From: Bryobacterales bacterium
Lineage (GTDB): Bacteria; Acidobacteriota; Terriglobia; Bryobacterales; Bryobacteraceae
Assembly: GCA_020852755.1 (NCBI GenBank)
Contig: JADZAF010000192.1
Span: forward strand, 1-51,040
Reading direction: 5' to 3'
DNA length: 51,040 nt
The number at the start of each line of letters is the position of its first letter. Positions within the stretch are counted from its first letter, which is position 1. The notes beneath the pieces were generated by a model. That model was not told the origin of the DNA. It saw only the letters and a list, made by a program, of their open reading frames with translations, and made no database searches. The translations under genes and the position numbers were made by a program. Below are positions 1-7,373 of this stretch, piece after piece.

Positions 1-15
1 AGATTCCAGCGCTGA

Positions 16-42
16 AAATCTGAGAATTTGTCCCTCAGATTT
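16..42. repeat. 9-bp perfect inverted repeat (hairpin)
   Basis: The arms AAATCTGAG (16-24) and CTCAGATTT (34-42) are exact reverse complements around a 9-nt loop. There is no U-run typical of an intrinsic terminator. A related string (CTCAGAGATTTCA, 755-767) lies just downstream of pgsA, so the arm sequence recurs on the other side of the decayed gene. Confidence 0.6.
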
Positions 43-76
43 CGCGTTCCGCCGTAACCGTAACGGCCGCAAGCTG

Positions 77-104
77 TCAGCGATCAGCGTTCAGCGGTCA
101 GCCT
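77..104 (+). repeat. Tandem 7-bp repeats TCAGCGN (x4), left block
   Basis: Four consecutive heptamers are visible: TCAGCGA, TCAGCGT, TCAGCGG and a degenerate TCAGCCT. An inverted block of the same unit lies at 724-744. Together the two blocks bracket the decayed gene at 302-723. Arrays of this 'TCAGC' type are a common intergenic repeat in bacteria; whether these two mark an insertion boundary is inference. Confidence 0.75.
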
Positions 105-184
105 GCAAGCCCGGGGGATTGTCCGGTGCTGTGGCTGTTGAGCGCCCAGAGCCAGAGGCCAAGCCGCGCGAGGTGGGGGAAGAA

Positions 185-228
185 AGGGTTTCCAAAGGGA
201 AGGAAACCCTAGGTTTGGTTCCCTTTGG
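185..228. repeat. Overlapping alternative hairpins
   Basis: AGGGTTTCC (185-193) pairs perfectly with GGAAACCCT (202-210), while CCAAAGGGA (192-200) pairs perfectly with TCCCTTTGG (220-228). The two stems share bases 192-193 and the second stem also uses the loop of the first, so they cannot form together. No gene or uptake peptide accompanies them, and a regulatory role is unproven. Confidence 0.45.
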
Positions 229-301
229 GCTACGGCGCGCAGACGACCGGGAGGCCGCGGTAACGATCGCTTCTGGTGCAGGTGGGTGGCGGCACTCCGC
301 C

Positions 302-723
302 TCAAGCGGCAAGCAGATGGATCAGCTTCTCGATGGCATCATCAGCCTTGTGGTATGCCGCTTCACTCTTGGCGGGCGGCCGAGCCGCCCTCTGGGACGA
401 TGGTGGAATAACGAGTCGGCCAAGGGACCGCAGATGCGCTTGTGGAAGAGGACGAACATGGCGGCCACGCGCTGCCCTTTGACGGTGAGCCGATAGCAGT
501 ATCGCCGGCCATCACGGTCCAGTAAGCCGTGGCCTTGCAGCTTGCGCAGGTCATGGCGGAGTTGGGTCAAGGAGTCGGCGTCGGCGGAAAGGCGGTCCGA
601 ATGGCCTCGTAGATCTGCGCCGTCCGCCAGCCGCCGAGTTGGGAGCCTCCATGAAGGAACACCTCCATCCAGCCCTTGATTCAGACCCAGGTCCTTCAGC
701 CGGTTGACACCGCGCTGCTTCAA
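302..723 (-). pseudogene. Decayed gene: winged-helix-like C-terminal remnant with frameshift
   Basis: On the minus strand the translation contains LRHDLRKLQGHGLL, RYCYRLTVKGQRVA and LFHKRICGPLADSLFHHRP, a helix-turn-helix/wing-like layout that I associate with the C-terminus of a multicopy family in Acidobacteria. I cannot name the family. After about position 420 this frame becomes nonsense, but the neighbouring frame gives SEAAYHKADDAIEKLIHLLAA followed by a TGA at 304-302, which looks like the natural C-terminus. A single frameshift therefore seems to separate the two parts. No N-terminal portion is recognisable. The remnant is bracketed by inverted heptamer blocks, consistent with an old insertion that has decayed. 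Confidence 0.5.
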
Positions 724-744
724 ACGCTGACCGCTGATCGCTGA
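724..744 (-). repeat. Tandem 7-bp repeats NCGCTGA (x3), right block, inverted
   Basis: ACGCTGA, CCGCTGA and TCGCTGA run in tandem; each is the reverse complement of a TCAGCGN unit of the left block at 77-104. On the minus strand the block is preceded by AGCTT, matching AGCTG before the left block, so the similarity extends slightly beyond the heptamers. The block ends about 40 bp from the pgsA stop codon. Confidence 0.75.
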
Positions 745-784
745 AAGCTCCCGCCCTCAGAGATTTCAAGTTCCTTGGCTATTC

Positions 785-1432
785 TTAGTTGATGCCCGGC
801 TGGCTCTGCCGCACAGCCGTCGCTCTGCGGCGTCTTTCGACCAGCAGAAGCTCGCGCCGCCGGCGCAGCTTGACCCGGTCGTCGATCTTGCGCCAGAACT
901 TCCGGAAGTAGTTGATGGCGGAAGCAACCGAGAAGAAAACCACCACCCACATCGACCAGTAGGCCAGGGCGGCAAGACGCGGATAGTGCATGGCCAGGAG
1001 CAACAAAGCCACGGCCGCTACCTGCGACACCATCTTGGTCTTGCCAAGGTCGCTGGCGTGAATCGTGTAGCCTTCGGCCGCCGCTATGGCCCGGAGGCCC
1101 GATACCGCGAACTCGCGTCCCACCACCAGGATCACCATCCAGCCGGCCACGGCTCCCACCTGCACGAGCGCGATCAGCGCGGCCGAGATCAGCAGCTTGT
1201 CGGCGATGGGATCGAGCAGGGTTCCGATAGTCGTGACCTGGCCCCAGCGGCGGGCCAGGTAGCCGTCGAGCAGGTCGGTCACCGCGGCGGCCAGGAAAAC
1301 GGCCAGCGCCAGCCACTCGTTCTCCACGGTGATGGTTCCCAGGTGGAGTTTCATCTCCTCCTGCACGAGGGCGCCGACCAGAACCGGCACGAAGAAGATC
1401 CGCAGCAGAGTGAGAATGTTCGGAATATTCAT
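785..1432 (-). CDS. pgsA: CDP-diacylglycerol--glycerol-3-phosphate 3-phosphatidyltransferase
   Basis: This integral inner-membrane enzyme makes phosphatidylglycerophosphate from CDP-diacylglycerol and glycerol-3-phosphate, the committed step to phosphatidylglycerol and cardiolipin. The CDP-alcohol phosphotransferase signature D-G-x2-A-R-x8-G-x3-D-x3-D is perfect, with D56, G57, A60, R61, G70, D74 and D78. The 215-residue length is normal, with several hydrophobic segments from residue 4 onward and a basic C-terminal tail rich in R and K. The protein starts MNIPNILTLLR, the usual N-terminus of PgsA. It lies downstream of hflX on the same strand, separated by 145 bp, so it may have its own promoter or be the last gene of that unit. 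Confidence 0.93.
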   Translation of the reverse strand: MNIPNILTLLRIFFVPVLVGALVQEEMKLHLGTITVENEWLALAVFLAAAVTDLLDGYLARRWGQVTTIGTLLDPIADKLLISAALIALVQVGAVAGWMVILVVGREFAVSGLRAIAAAEGYTIHASDLGKTKMVSQVAAVALLLLAMHYPRLAALAYWSMWVVVFFSVASAINYFRKFWRKIDDRVKLRRRRELLLVERRRRATAVRQSQPGIN

Positions 1433-1577
1433 CGTCCGGGCCTCGCCGCGCCCGGCGCGCGTCCTGAAACCGTCACTGTCCGATTTGCGTGCAGCGCCAT
1501 GCCGCTACGATACTAACGCCTCCCTCCACAGTATGGCAAAGGAGCGGTAGACCTTGTCCGGATTCTCCTCCGCGGCT

Positions 1578-2867
1578 TCACGACCGGCTTCCGCTTACGA
1601 ACTTCAGAAGGCGGTTGCGGAGGGACGCCGGCACGTCGGCTTCGATTTCGCAGGCCGTCTCCGAATAGCGCGCGTCCAGGACGTTGCCGCACTGGTGCAG
1701 CAGGCTGATTTCGGAACCGCGCTCGAGCGGCAGCCGGAAGCTGGCGCGCACGATGGGGTCCAGGGGCAGCCGCTGATCGATGGCCTTGAGCAGTTCCTGG
1801 ACGCCGGCGCCGGTCAGGGCCGAGATCCGGACGGCGCCCTCGCTTGCGTTTCGTTCCAAACCCTCCAGGACGGGGTCGTCCGGGGCCAGGCGGTCGATCT
1901 TGTTGAGCACCAGGAGCCGGGGGATGGCCGCCGCCCCGATCTCGGCCAGCACCTCGGCCACATGAGTAGCTTGCAGCGAAGCGTGCGGGGAGGCGGCGTC
2001 CACCAGGTGCAGCACCAGGCCCGCTTCGGTGATCTCCTCCAGGGTGGCCCGAAACGCTTTCACCAGCGTGGTCGGCAGGTTGCGGATGAAGCCCACCGTG
2101 TCGCTCAGCAGCACCCGGCGGCGGGACGGCAGCGTCAAGGCCCGGACGGTGGGGTCGAGCGTAGCGAACACTTTGGCGTCCGCAAGCACTCCGGCCGCGG
2201 TCAAACGGTTGAACAGCGTGGACTTGCCGGCATTGGTGTAGCCGACCAGCGCTACCGTGGCCAAGGGTATGGCTGAGCGCCGCCGGCGGTGCACCGCACG
2301 TGAAGTGCGGACGTGCTCCAACTCCTCCTCCAGCCGCCGTATGCGGCGGGCGATCCTCCGCCGGTCGGTTTCGAGCTGCGTTTCGCCAGGCCCGCGGGTG
2401 CCGATACCGCCGCCCAGCCGGGACATGGAGATGCCGCGTCCCGTAAGGCGGGGCAGCAGGTACTGCAACTGCGCGAGTTCCACCTGCAGCCGTCCCTCCC
2501 GGGTCCGGGCCCGCCGCGCGAAGATATCCAGGATCAACTGGGTCCGGTCGATCACCTTGGCGGCGAGGGTTTTCTCCAGGTTGCGCTGCTGGGTGGGTGT
2601 CAGCTCGTGATCGAAGACGACCACGTCCGCCTTGAGCGCTCCCACCCGGGATGCCAGCTCCGCTACTTTGCCGGAACCGAGCAGGGTGGCGGCTTCGGGA
2701 GCCTCGCGAACCTGCCGGGTGGTTTCGACAACCTCGGCGCCCGCGCTTGCGGCCAGTTCGGCCAGCTCTTCGAGAGATGCTTCGGTGGTGGGGCCAGCCG
2801 GCTGCGCCGCGGCAGTCTTCCGTCTGGCCAGTTCCAAACCCGCCAGGATCGCGCGCTCGGTGCCGAT
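1578..2867 (-). CDS. hflX: GTPase HflX (ribosome-associated), probable ATC start
   Basis: HflX is a ribosome-binding GTPase that splits or rescues stalled ribosomes. The N-terminal HflX domain contains the conserved GGGIGTRGPGETQLETDRR segment, followed by a coiled helical linker. The G domain has G1 GYTNAGKST, G3 DTVG and G4 NKID. No ATG or GTG precedes the conserved start of the family: the frame opens directly after the hfq TAG and reads IGTERAILAGLELARRK. An AGGAGGG-like site (GGAGGG at 2877-2872) lies 4 nt before the ATC codon at 2867, so I place the start there (429 aa). The next possible starts are CTG at 2846 and TTG at 2837, but both would remove conserved N-terminal residues. hfq and hflX share one reading frame with only the TAG between them. 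Confidence 0.88.
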   Translation of the reverse strand: MGTERAILAGLELARRKTAAAQPAGPTTEASLEELAELAASAGAEVVETTRQVREAPEAATLLGSGKVAELASRVGALKADVVVFDHELTPTQQRNLEKTLAAKVIDRTQLILDIFARRARTREGRLQVELAQLQYLLPRLTGRGISMSRLGGGIGTRGPGETQLETDRRRIARRIRRLEEELEHVRTSRAVHRRRRSAIPLATVALVGYTNAGKSTLFNRLTAAGVLADAKVFATLDPTVRALTLPSRRRVLLSDTVGFIRNLPTTLVKAFRATLEEITEAGLVLHLVDAASPHASLQATHVAEVLAEIGAAAIPRLLVLNKIDRLAPDDPVLEGLERNASEGAVRISALTGAGVQELLKAIDQRLPLDPIVRASFRLPLERGSEISLLHQCGNVLDARYSETACEIEADVPASLRNRLLKFVSGSRS

Positions 2868-3173
2868 CTATCCCTCCGAGGCTTCCGGGCCGCCTCCGCC
2901 ACCGGCCTGAGCAACGGCATTGGAGGCATGGCCCGCGGCGTGGGGCGCGGCGGCGTAAGCGTGGCTCGGCTTCTGGGTGACCACGGTGGAAATGGCGTGC
3001 TTGAAGATGAGCTGTTCCTGATTGTTGGTCTCCAGTACCATGGAGTACTTGTCGAAGCTCTTGATGCGGCCGGAAAGCTTGACGCCGCTCATCAGATAAA
3101 TCGTGACGACTACTTTGTCCTTCCGGGCGTTGTTTAGAAAACCATCTTGTATATTTTGCGCCGGTTTATCCAT
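2868..3173 (-). CDS. hfq: RNA chaperone Hfq
   Basis: Hfq forms a hexameric ring that pairs small RNAs with mRNAs. The proximal-face residues NIQDGFLN are present near residues 7-14, the Sm1 fold follows ([17 protein letters not shown]), and the Sm2 signature appears as FKHAIST (F57-K58-H59), with Phe in place of the usual Tyr of YKH. The C-terminal tail of about 35 residues is Ala/Gly/Pro-rich. I start at the ATG at 3173, which has GGAGGGAGCTG directly upstream; a longer frame to 3209 exists but adds non-conserved basic residues. The gene precedes hflX, an arrangement also known from enterobacteria, and its stop codon is the only thing separating the two frames. Confidence 0.93.
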   Translation of the reverse strand: MDKPAQNIQDGFLNNARKDKVVVTIYLMSGVKLSGRIKSFDKYSMVLETNNQEQLIFKHAISTVVTQKPSHAYAAAPHAAGHASNAVAQAGGGGGPEASEG

Positions 3174-3227
3174 CAGCTCCCTCCAGCCGGACCGGTAGCG
3201 CCGGTCCACAAAAAGGCAACTAAGATT

Positions 3228-3530
3228 CTACACCGATTCTTCACGGTCTTCGGCGCCGGCAACACCGGCCCCGCCTGCCATTCGCGACAGGTCCTCGCGG
3301 CTGACGGTTCGGGCTCCGGCCTTGCCCTTGCCTTCAGGCCAGGCCGGTTCCAGTAAGAACTCACCCACATTGGGCAGCTCACGCTCCAGGTCGAACTCAG
3401 GCACTGAGTTCAGCCCCTCAACCTCGGCAACGCCATGCTGGTTGACCGCGCAAGGAAATCCGTTCGCCAGGCGAAAACGAATCCGTACTCCCCGGCGGAC
3501 AGCTACCCTGCGCAGGTCCGACAGTCTCAT
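3228..3530 (-). CDS. Small conserved-looking protein of unknown function
   Basis: This 100-residue protein begins MRLSDLRRVAVRRGVRIRF, a basic N-terminal third, and becomes acidic after about residue 30 (EVEGLNSVPEFDLEREL). There is no signal peptide, membrane segment or recognisable motif. It is the first gene of the unit that continues with hfq and hflX, 54 bp upstream of the hfq start. No Shine-Dalgarno is visible, but TAAATT (3542-3537) ends 6 nt before the ATG, which suggests a leaderless mRNA. I do not recognise the family. The codon pattern and tight placement favour a real gene over a chance frame. Confidence 0.6.
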   Translation of the reverse strand: MRLSDLRRVAVRRGVRIRFRLANGFPCAVNQHGVAEVEGLNSVPEFDLERELPNVGEFLLEPAWPEGKGKAGARTVSREDLSRMAGGAGVAGAEDREESV

Positions 3531-3536
3531 CAGCGT

Positions 3537-3542
3537 AATTTA
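3537..3542 (-). promoter_or_regulatory. Candidate leaderless -10 (TAAATT)
   Basis: TAAATT on the minus strand ends 6 nt upstream of the ATG at 3530. A -10 at this distance would place transcription initiation at or next to the start codon. I found no convincing -35 box. It is one of nine similarly placed TANNNT hexamers in the window. Confidence 0.4.
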
Positions 3543-3665
3543 GCAGAAAAGCCGCGGTGTTTGCCTGTCAGGCACGTCACGCCCGGGAGGCGGTCGGGTG
3601 GCCAGCGCACCAATCGGCTTGATTCTCCGCCGGAATTTCCTTCCAAACGGCGCGCAAACGCGTGC

Positions 3666-3671
3666 TAAAAT
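3666..3671 (+). promoter_or_regulatory. Candidate -10 (TAAAAT) of the amidohydrolase gene
   Basis: TAAAAT sits 27 nt before the ATG at 3699, with a GGGAGAGG ribosome-binding site in between. This arrangement fits an ordinary leader, unlike the leaderless cases elsewhere. No clear -35 is visible. Confidence 0.35.
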
Positions 3672-3698
3672 CCCTCCAGCCGGGAGAGGTGTTCCGTC

Positions 3699-5027
3699 AT
3701 GAAGATCCGCATCGCTGCCTGGGCGGCCGCGGCATGCGCCGTTTGCGCGGCCGCTTCCGCCGAGACTCTGGTCCTGAGTAACTTCACTCTGATCGACGGC
3801 TCGGGCGGTCCTCCGCTGCCGCGCGCTGCCATGGTCGTGGTGGACGGCCGGATCCAGTGGGCCGGACCGGCCGCCCAACTGAAGGCGCCGGCCGGGGCGC
3901 AGGGAAACGATCTGGCCGGGCGTTTTGTGATGCCGGGCATCATCAACCTGCACTGCCACCTGGGCAACACCATCGACCTGGTGCAGTCGCCCGCCAATTT
4001 CACCCGCGCGAACCTGGAGAAGCATCTCCGGACCTACGCTTCGTACGGAGTGACTTCGGTGCTGAGCATGGGCAGCGACCAGGAACTGGTCTACCAGGTG
4101 AGGGCCGAACAGCGGGCCGGGCGTCCTCGCATGGCGCGCATCTTCACCGCGGGCCGGGGATTCACCGGACCCGGCGGCTATCCAACCACCGCCCCGGGCA
4201 TGAAAGGCGTTCCCTTCGAGGTCAACAGCGAGGCCGAAGTCCGCAAAGCCATCGCGCAACTGGCCGGCCGCCGGGTGGACGTCGTGAAGATCTGGGTGGA
4301 CGACCACCTCGGGCGGGAGCGCAAGATCCCGCTGGAGGTATCCCGGGCCATCGTGCAGCAGGCTCACCGGAGCAATCTCAAAGTCGCGGCTCACATCTAC
4401 TACCTGGAAGATGCCAGGGCGCTGGTCCGCGCCGGCATCGACGCGCTGGCGCACAGCGTCCGCGACCAGTTGGTGGATGAGAGCCTGATCACCGCCATGA
4501 AGGAACGCGGCGCCTGGCAGATACCCACCCTGACCCGCGAGGCCTCGACGTTCATCTACGCCAGGCCGCATCCCATGCTGTCGGATCCGTTCTTCACCCG
4601 CTCGGTCCCGAGGGCGTTGCTGGCCAGTCTCCGCAGCCCGGAGTATCAGAAGAAAATCGCCGGCGATCCCGATTTTTCCAGGTACCCTTCCTTCCTCGAG
4701 TTCGCGCAGAAGAACCTTAAGAGGCTGTCCGACGCGGGAGTCAGAATCGGGTTCGGCACCGACACCGGACCGCCCGCGCGGTTTGCAGGCTACTTCGAGC
4801 ACTGGGAGATGGAACTGATGGCGCAGGCGGGGCTCACCCCCGCCCGGATTCTGGCCGCCGCTACCCGGGAGGCAGCCGAGTTTCTGGGCGCCTCGCGGGA
4901 CCTGGGAACCCTCCAGCCCGGCAAGTGGGCCGATCTGCTGGTGCTCGCAAAGAATCCGCTTGAGGACATTCGGAATTCCCGCAGCCTCGAAGCAGTCTAT
5001 ATCGCGGGCCATAGAGTCCGGGATTGA
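3699..5027 (+). CDS. Exported amidohydrolase (imidazolonepropionase/prolidase-like)
   Basis: This 442-residue metal-dependent hydrolase has a Sec-type signal peptide (MKIRIAAWAAAACAVCAAASA). The amidohydrolase fold is shown by the N-terminal beta-sandwich strand with 'DGSGG', the metal-binding HxH of INLHCHLG, the probable carboxylated Lys in DVVKIWVDD, His ligands in AAHIYY and LAHSVRD, and the catalytic Asp in FGTDTG. The C-terminus closes with the GTLQPGKWADLLVL strand typical of the family. The natural substrate cannot be told from sequence. It shares a transcription unit with the TIM-barrel gene 13 bp downstream. GGGAGAGG precedes the start. Confidence 0.85.
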   Translation: MKIRIAAWAAAACAVCAAASAETLVLSNFTLIDGSGGPPLPRAAMVVVDGRIQWAGPAAQLKAPAGAQGNDLAGRFVMPGIINLHCHLGNTIDLVQSPANFTRANLEKHLRTYASYGVTSVLSMGSDQELVYQVRAEQRAGRPRMARIFTAGRGFTGPGGYPTTAPGMKGVPFEVNSEAEVRKAIAQLAGRRVDVVKIWVDDHLGRERKIPLEVSRAIVQQAHRSNLKVAAHIYYLEDARALVRAGIDALAHSVRDQLVDESLITAMKERGAWQIPTLTREASTFIYARPHPMLSDPFFTRSVPRALLASLRSPEYQKKIAGDPDFSRYPSFLEFAQKNLKRLSDAGVRIGFGTDTGPPARFAGYFEHWEMELMAQAGLTPARILAAATREAAEFLGASRDLGTLQPGKWADLLVLAKNPLEDIRNSRSLEAVYIAGHRVRD

Positions 5028-5040
5028 GGGAGGTGAGCAA

Positions 5041-5952
5041 GTGATTCGACGGCAATTCCTGGCGGCTCTGACAGCCCCGCTGCTTCCGGCGGCCGGGGCG
5101 CGATATCGCGTGGGCATTACTCCCAACACCCGCGGCGGATGGGAGAAGGACCAGTTCCAGGCCTTCCGGGAGGCCCGCGAGGTGGGCTATCGCTACGTGG
5201 AGGCTTTCATCCACTCGTTCACCGCCTACTGGGACCGGCCTCGGGACCTCAAGGCGAAGATGGACGAGTTGGGTCTTGGCTTCGTCACGATCTCCAACGG
5301 CGGGCCCCTGGAGATGCGCTTCGAGGATCCTTCGAGGCGGGCGAAGCTGATCGAGGACCACATGCGCCTGGTGCGCTTCATCCGGCATTTCGGCTGTACG
5401 CATCTCAAGATCAACCTGGGCGGCCGCCGTCCGGAAGGAACCACGGACGAGGACCTGGTCAACATCGCGGCGACGCTCAACGAACTGGGCAAGCGCGCCG
5501 CCGGCGAGGGAGTCAAACTGGCCCCCCACGCTCACATGTGGAGCCAGTTTGAGAACGGCCGTGAGATCGACGCCGTGCTGAACCGCACCGATCCCCGCTA
5601 CGTATGGTTCGTGCTGGACACCGGGCACGTGACCCTGGCCGGAGTCGATCCGGTCGCCCTGGCCCGCAAACTGGGGCGCCGCATCGTCGAGTTTCACCTC
5701 AAAGACGTGAAGCCCGAGCACCGCGGCGGCGCCAGGGAGCGTCTGGACCGTCCGGACATGATGAACGATCCGCCCTTCTTTCCCCTGGGGAAGGGCGGAG
5801 TGGATTTTCCGGCGATCAAGGCCCACCTGGACGGCACGGGCTGGCGCGGCTGGCTCACAGTGGAGCTGGACTCTTCGCCTTTCCAGCCTCCCAGGGAAGC
5901 GGCGCGGATCAGCAAGGATTACATCGAGCGTGTGCTGAAGATCCCGGTATAA
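5041..5952 (+). CDS. Tat-exported sugar phosphate isomerase/epimerase-like TIM barrel
   Basis: The 303-residue protein belongs to the xylose-isomerase-like / AP endonuclease family 2 TIM barrels, which isomerise or hydrate sugars and related polyols with a divalent metal. Supporting segments are HLKINLGG, APHAHMWS, YVWFVLDTGHVTLAG and VEFHLKDVKP, which supply the usual Glu/Asp/His metal ligands. I start at GTG 5041, which has GGGAGGTGAG upstream; the N-terminus VIRRQFLAALTAPLL has a twin-arginine motif. A longer frame to ATG 4960 overlaps the preceding gene without support. It forms an operon with the amidohydrolase upstream and converges on aspartate kinase 2 bp downstream. Confidence 0.82.
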   Translation: MIRRQFLAALTAPLLPAAGARYRVGITPNTRGGWEKDQFQAFREAREVGYRYVEAFIHSFTAYWDRPRDLKAKMDELGLGFVTISNGGPLEMRFEDPSRRAKLIEDHMRLVRFIRHFGCTHLKINLGGRRPEGTTDEDLVNIAATLNELGKRAAGEGVKLAPHAHMWSQFENGREIDAVLNRTDPRYVWFVLDTGHVTLAGVDPVALARKLGRRIVEFHLKDVKPEHRGGARERLDRPDMMNDPPFFPLGKGGVDFPAIKAHLDGTGWRGWLTVELDSSPFQPPREAARISKDYIERVLKIPV

Positions 5953-5954
5953 GC

Positions 5955-7373
5955 TCAGGCGCCGGCCGCGCGCGCCATCTTGCACTCTTCGTGCACGGCC
6001 CGGACAGCTTTCTCGAGCCCGTCCCGGCGCACCACGATGGCGATGGTCAACTCGCTGGAGCCCTGGGCGATGGCGATGATGTTGACGTTCTCCCGCGAGA
6101 TGGCGGTAAAGATTCGCCCGGCCAGGCCGGGCGTGCCCCGCATGCCTTCGCCGACCACCGCCAGCAGCCCCACGTTCTCGTCGACCTCCAGCGGCTTCAT
6201 GTAGCCGTGGGCCAGTTCCAGGGCCAGCGCCGTCTCAAGGTTTTCGATCGCCTTGGCCTGTTCCTCGCTGCGGACCAGGAAACAGAAGTTCTGCTGGTAG
6301 CTGGAACTGGAGAGTACGAGCACTTCGACGTCGACGCGCGCCAGGGCGTCCAGCGCCTTGGCCATCAGGTGCGTGCCGCTCAGCAGGGCGCTGGCGGGCT
6401 CTATCGAAATTAAGGTCACCCGGGCCAGCGAGGTCACCGCGCGGCCGCCCGAACTGGCGTGGGCGTGGGGGACGATCTTGGTGCCCGGGTTGGAGGGATC
6501 GAAGCTGTTTTTGCTCCAGATGGGGATGCGTTTGGCGGTCAGCGGCGCCAGCGTGCGGGGATGCAGAACCTTGGCGCCGTTGTAGGCCAGTTCGGCGGCT
6601 TCGGCGTAGGTTACTTCAGAGAGCACGGCGGCGTCGGGAACCAGCCTGGGATCGGCCGTCATGATGCCGTCCACGTCGGTCCAGATCCACAGTTCCGAAG
6701 CGTCCAGCGCGGCCGCCAGGATGGACGCCGAGAAGTCCGAGCCGCCGCGGCCCAGGGTAGTCGGGCGCCCGTCCGCGGCGGCGCCGTTGAAGCCGGTGAC
6801 CACCGGGATGACGCCGGTTCGCAGGCGCGGCAGCAGATGCTTGCGGGCCTTCTCCCGGGTCGGTTCCAACAGCGGTGAGGCGTTGCCGAACACCGCGTCG
6901 GTGACCACGATCTCGGCCGCGTTCACGGCTATGGCCCGGGCGCCCTCCGCCTCCAGGTGATTGGCGACCAGCAGGGCCGAGAGCCGCTCGCCGATGGCCA
7001 CCGCCTCGTCGACCGAGCGCGGCGGGCGCTCGTTCAGAATCAGCATCCCGTTGGTGATGCGCTCGAATTCGCCGATCAGCGAATGGATCGTGCGGAGAAC
7101 GGAGGCCCGGTAGGAGGGCGGCAGCAATTCTTCGCAAGCCTGCACGTGGCGCTCGCGGAGCAGGCGCAGGTTGGCTTCCAGTCCCGTGCGATCTCCAGCC
7201 TCGGCGCGGCGCATGGAGTCCAGCAGCAGGTCGGTGATCTTGGACATGGCCGAGACCACAATCAGGACCGGGCGGTTCTTTTTCTGTTCCAGCGTAATGC
7301 GGCCCACCGCCTGCATGCGGCCGGCGGATCCCACGCTGGTTCCGCCGAATTTCATCACCAGCAAGTCGTTCAA
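5955..7373 (-). CDS. lysC: Aspartate kinase
   Basis: This enzyme phosphorylates L-aspartate at the head of the lysine, threonine and methionine pathway. The amino-acid kinase domain opens with VMKFGGTSVGSAGRM and includes SAMSKITD, the GRGGSDFSA substrate site and WTDVDG. Two ACT domains follow (VTLISIEPASALLSGTH and VGLLAVVGEGMRGTPG), the usual site of feedback inhibition by lysine or threonine. I start at TTG 7373, which overlaps the cmk stop as TTGA and gives MNDLLVMKFGG (472 aa); GGAAGGG lies upstream. A frame extends further upstream but has no homology. There is no homoserine dehydrogenase fusion. Confidence 0.92.
   Translation of the reverse strand: MNDLLVMKFGGTSVGSAGRMQAVGRITLEQKKNRPVLIVVSAMSKITDLLLDSMRRAEAGDRTGLEANLRLLRERHVQACEELLPPSYRASVLRTIHSLIGEFERITNGMLILNERPPRSVDEAVAIGERLSALLVANHLEAEGARAIAVNAAEIVVTDAVFGNASPLLEPTREKARKHLLPRLRTGVIPVVTGFNGAAADGRPTTLGRGGSDFSASILAAALDASELWIWTDVDGIMTADPRLVPDAAVLSEVTYAEAAELAYNGAKVLHPRTLAPLTAKRIPIWSKNSFDPSNPGTKIVPHAHASSGGRAVTSLARVTLISIEPASALLSGTHLMAKALDALARVDVEVLVLSSSSYQQNFCFLVRSEEQAKAIENLETALALELAHGYMKPLEVDENVGLLAVVGEGMRGTPGLAGRIFTAISRENVNIIAIAQGSSELTIAIVVRRDGLEKAVRAVHEECKMARAAGA

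Larger units (their letters stand above)
1..301. other. Intergenic region with hairpins and tandem heptamers, no gene
   Basis: I see no supportable coding sequence here. The region contains a 9-bp perfect hairpin (16-42), a block of four 7-bp tandem repeats (77-104) and two mutually exclusive hairpins (185-228). Short frames exist on both strands but their translations are Arg/Pro-rich and look like GC-driven noise. The stretch lies just beyond the 3' end of the decayed gene at 302-723. Confidence 0.6.

Noticed and set aside
77..104. CRISPR array
   Set aside because: The units are 7 bp in direct tandem without spacers, and there are no cas genes in the window.
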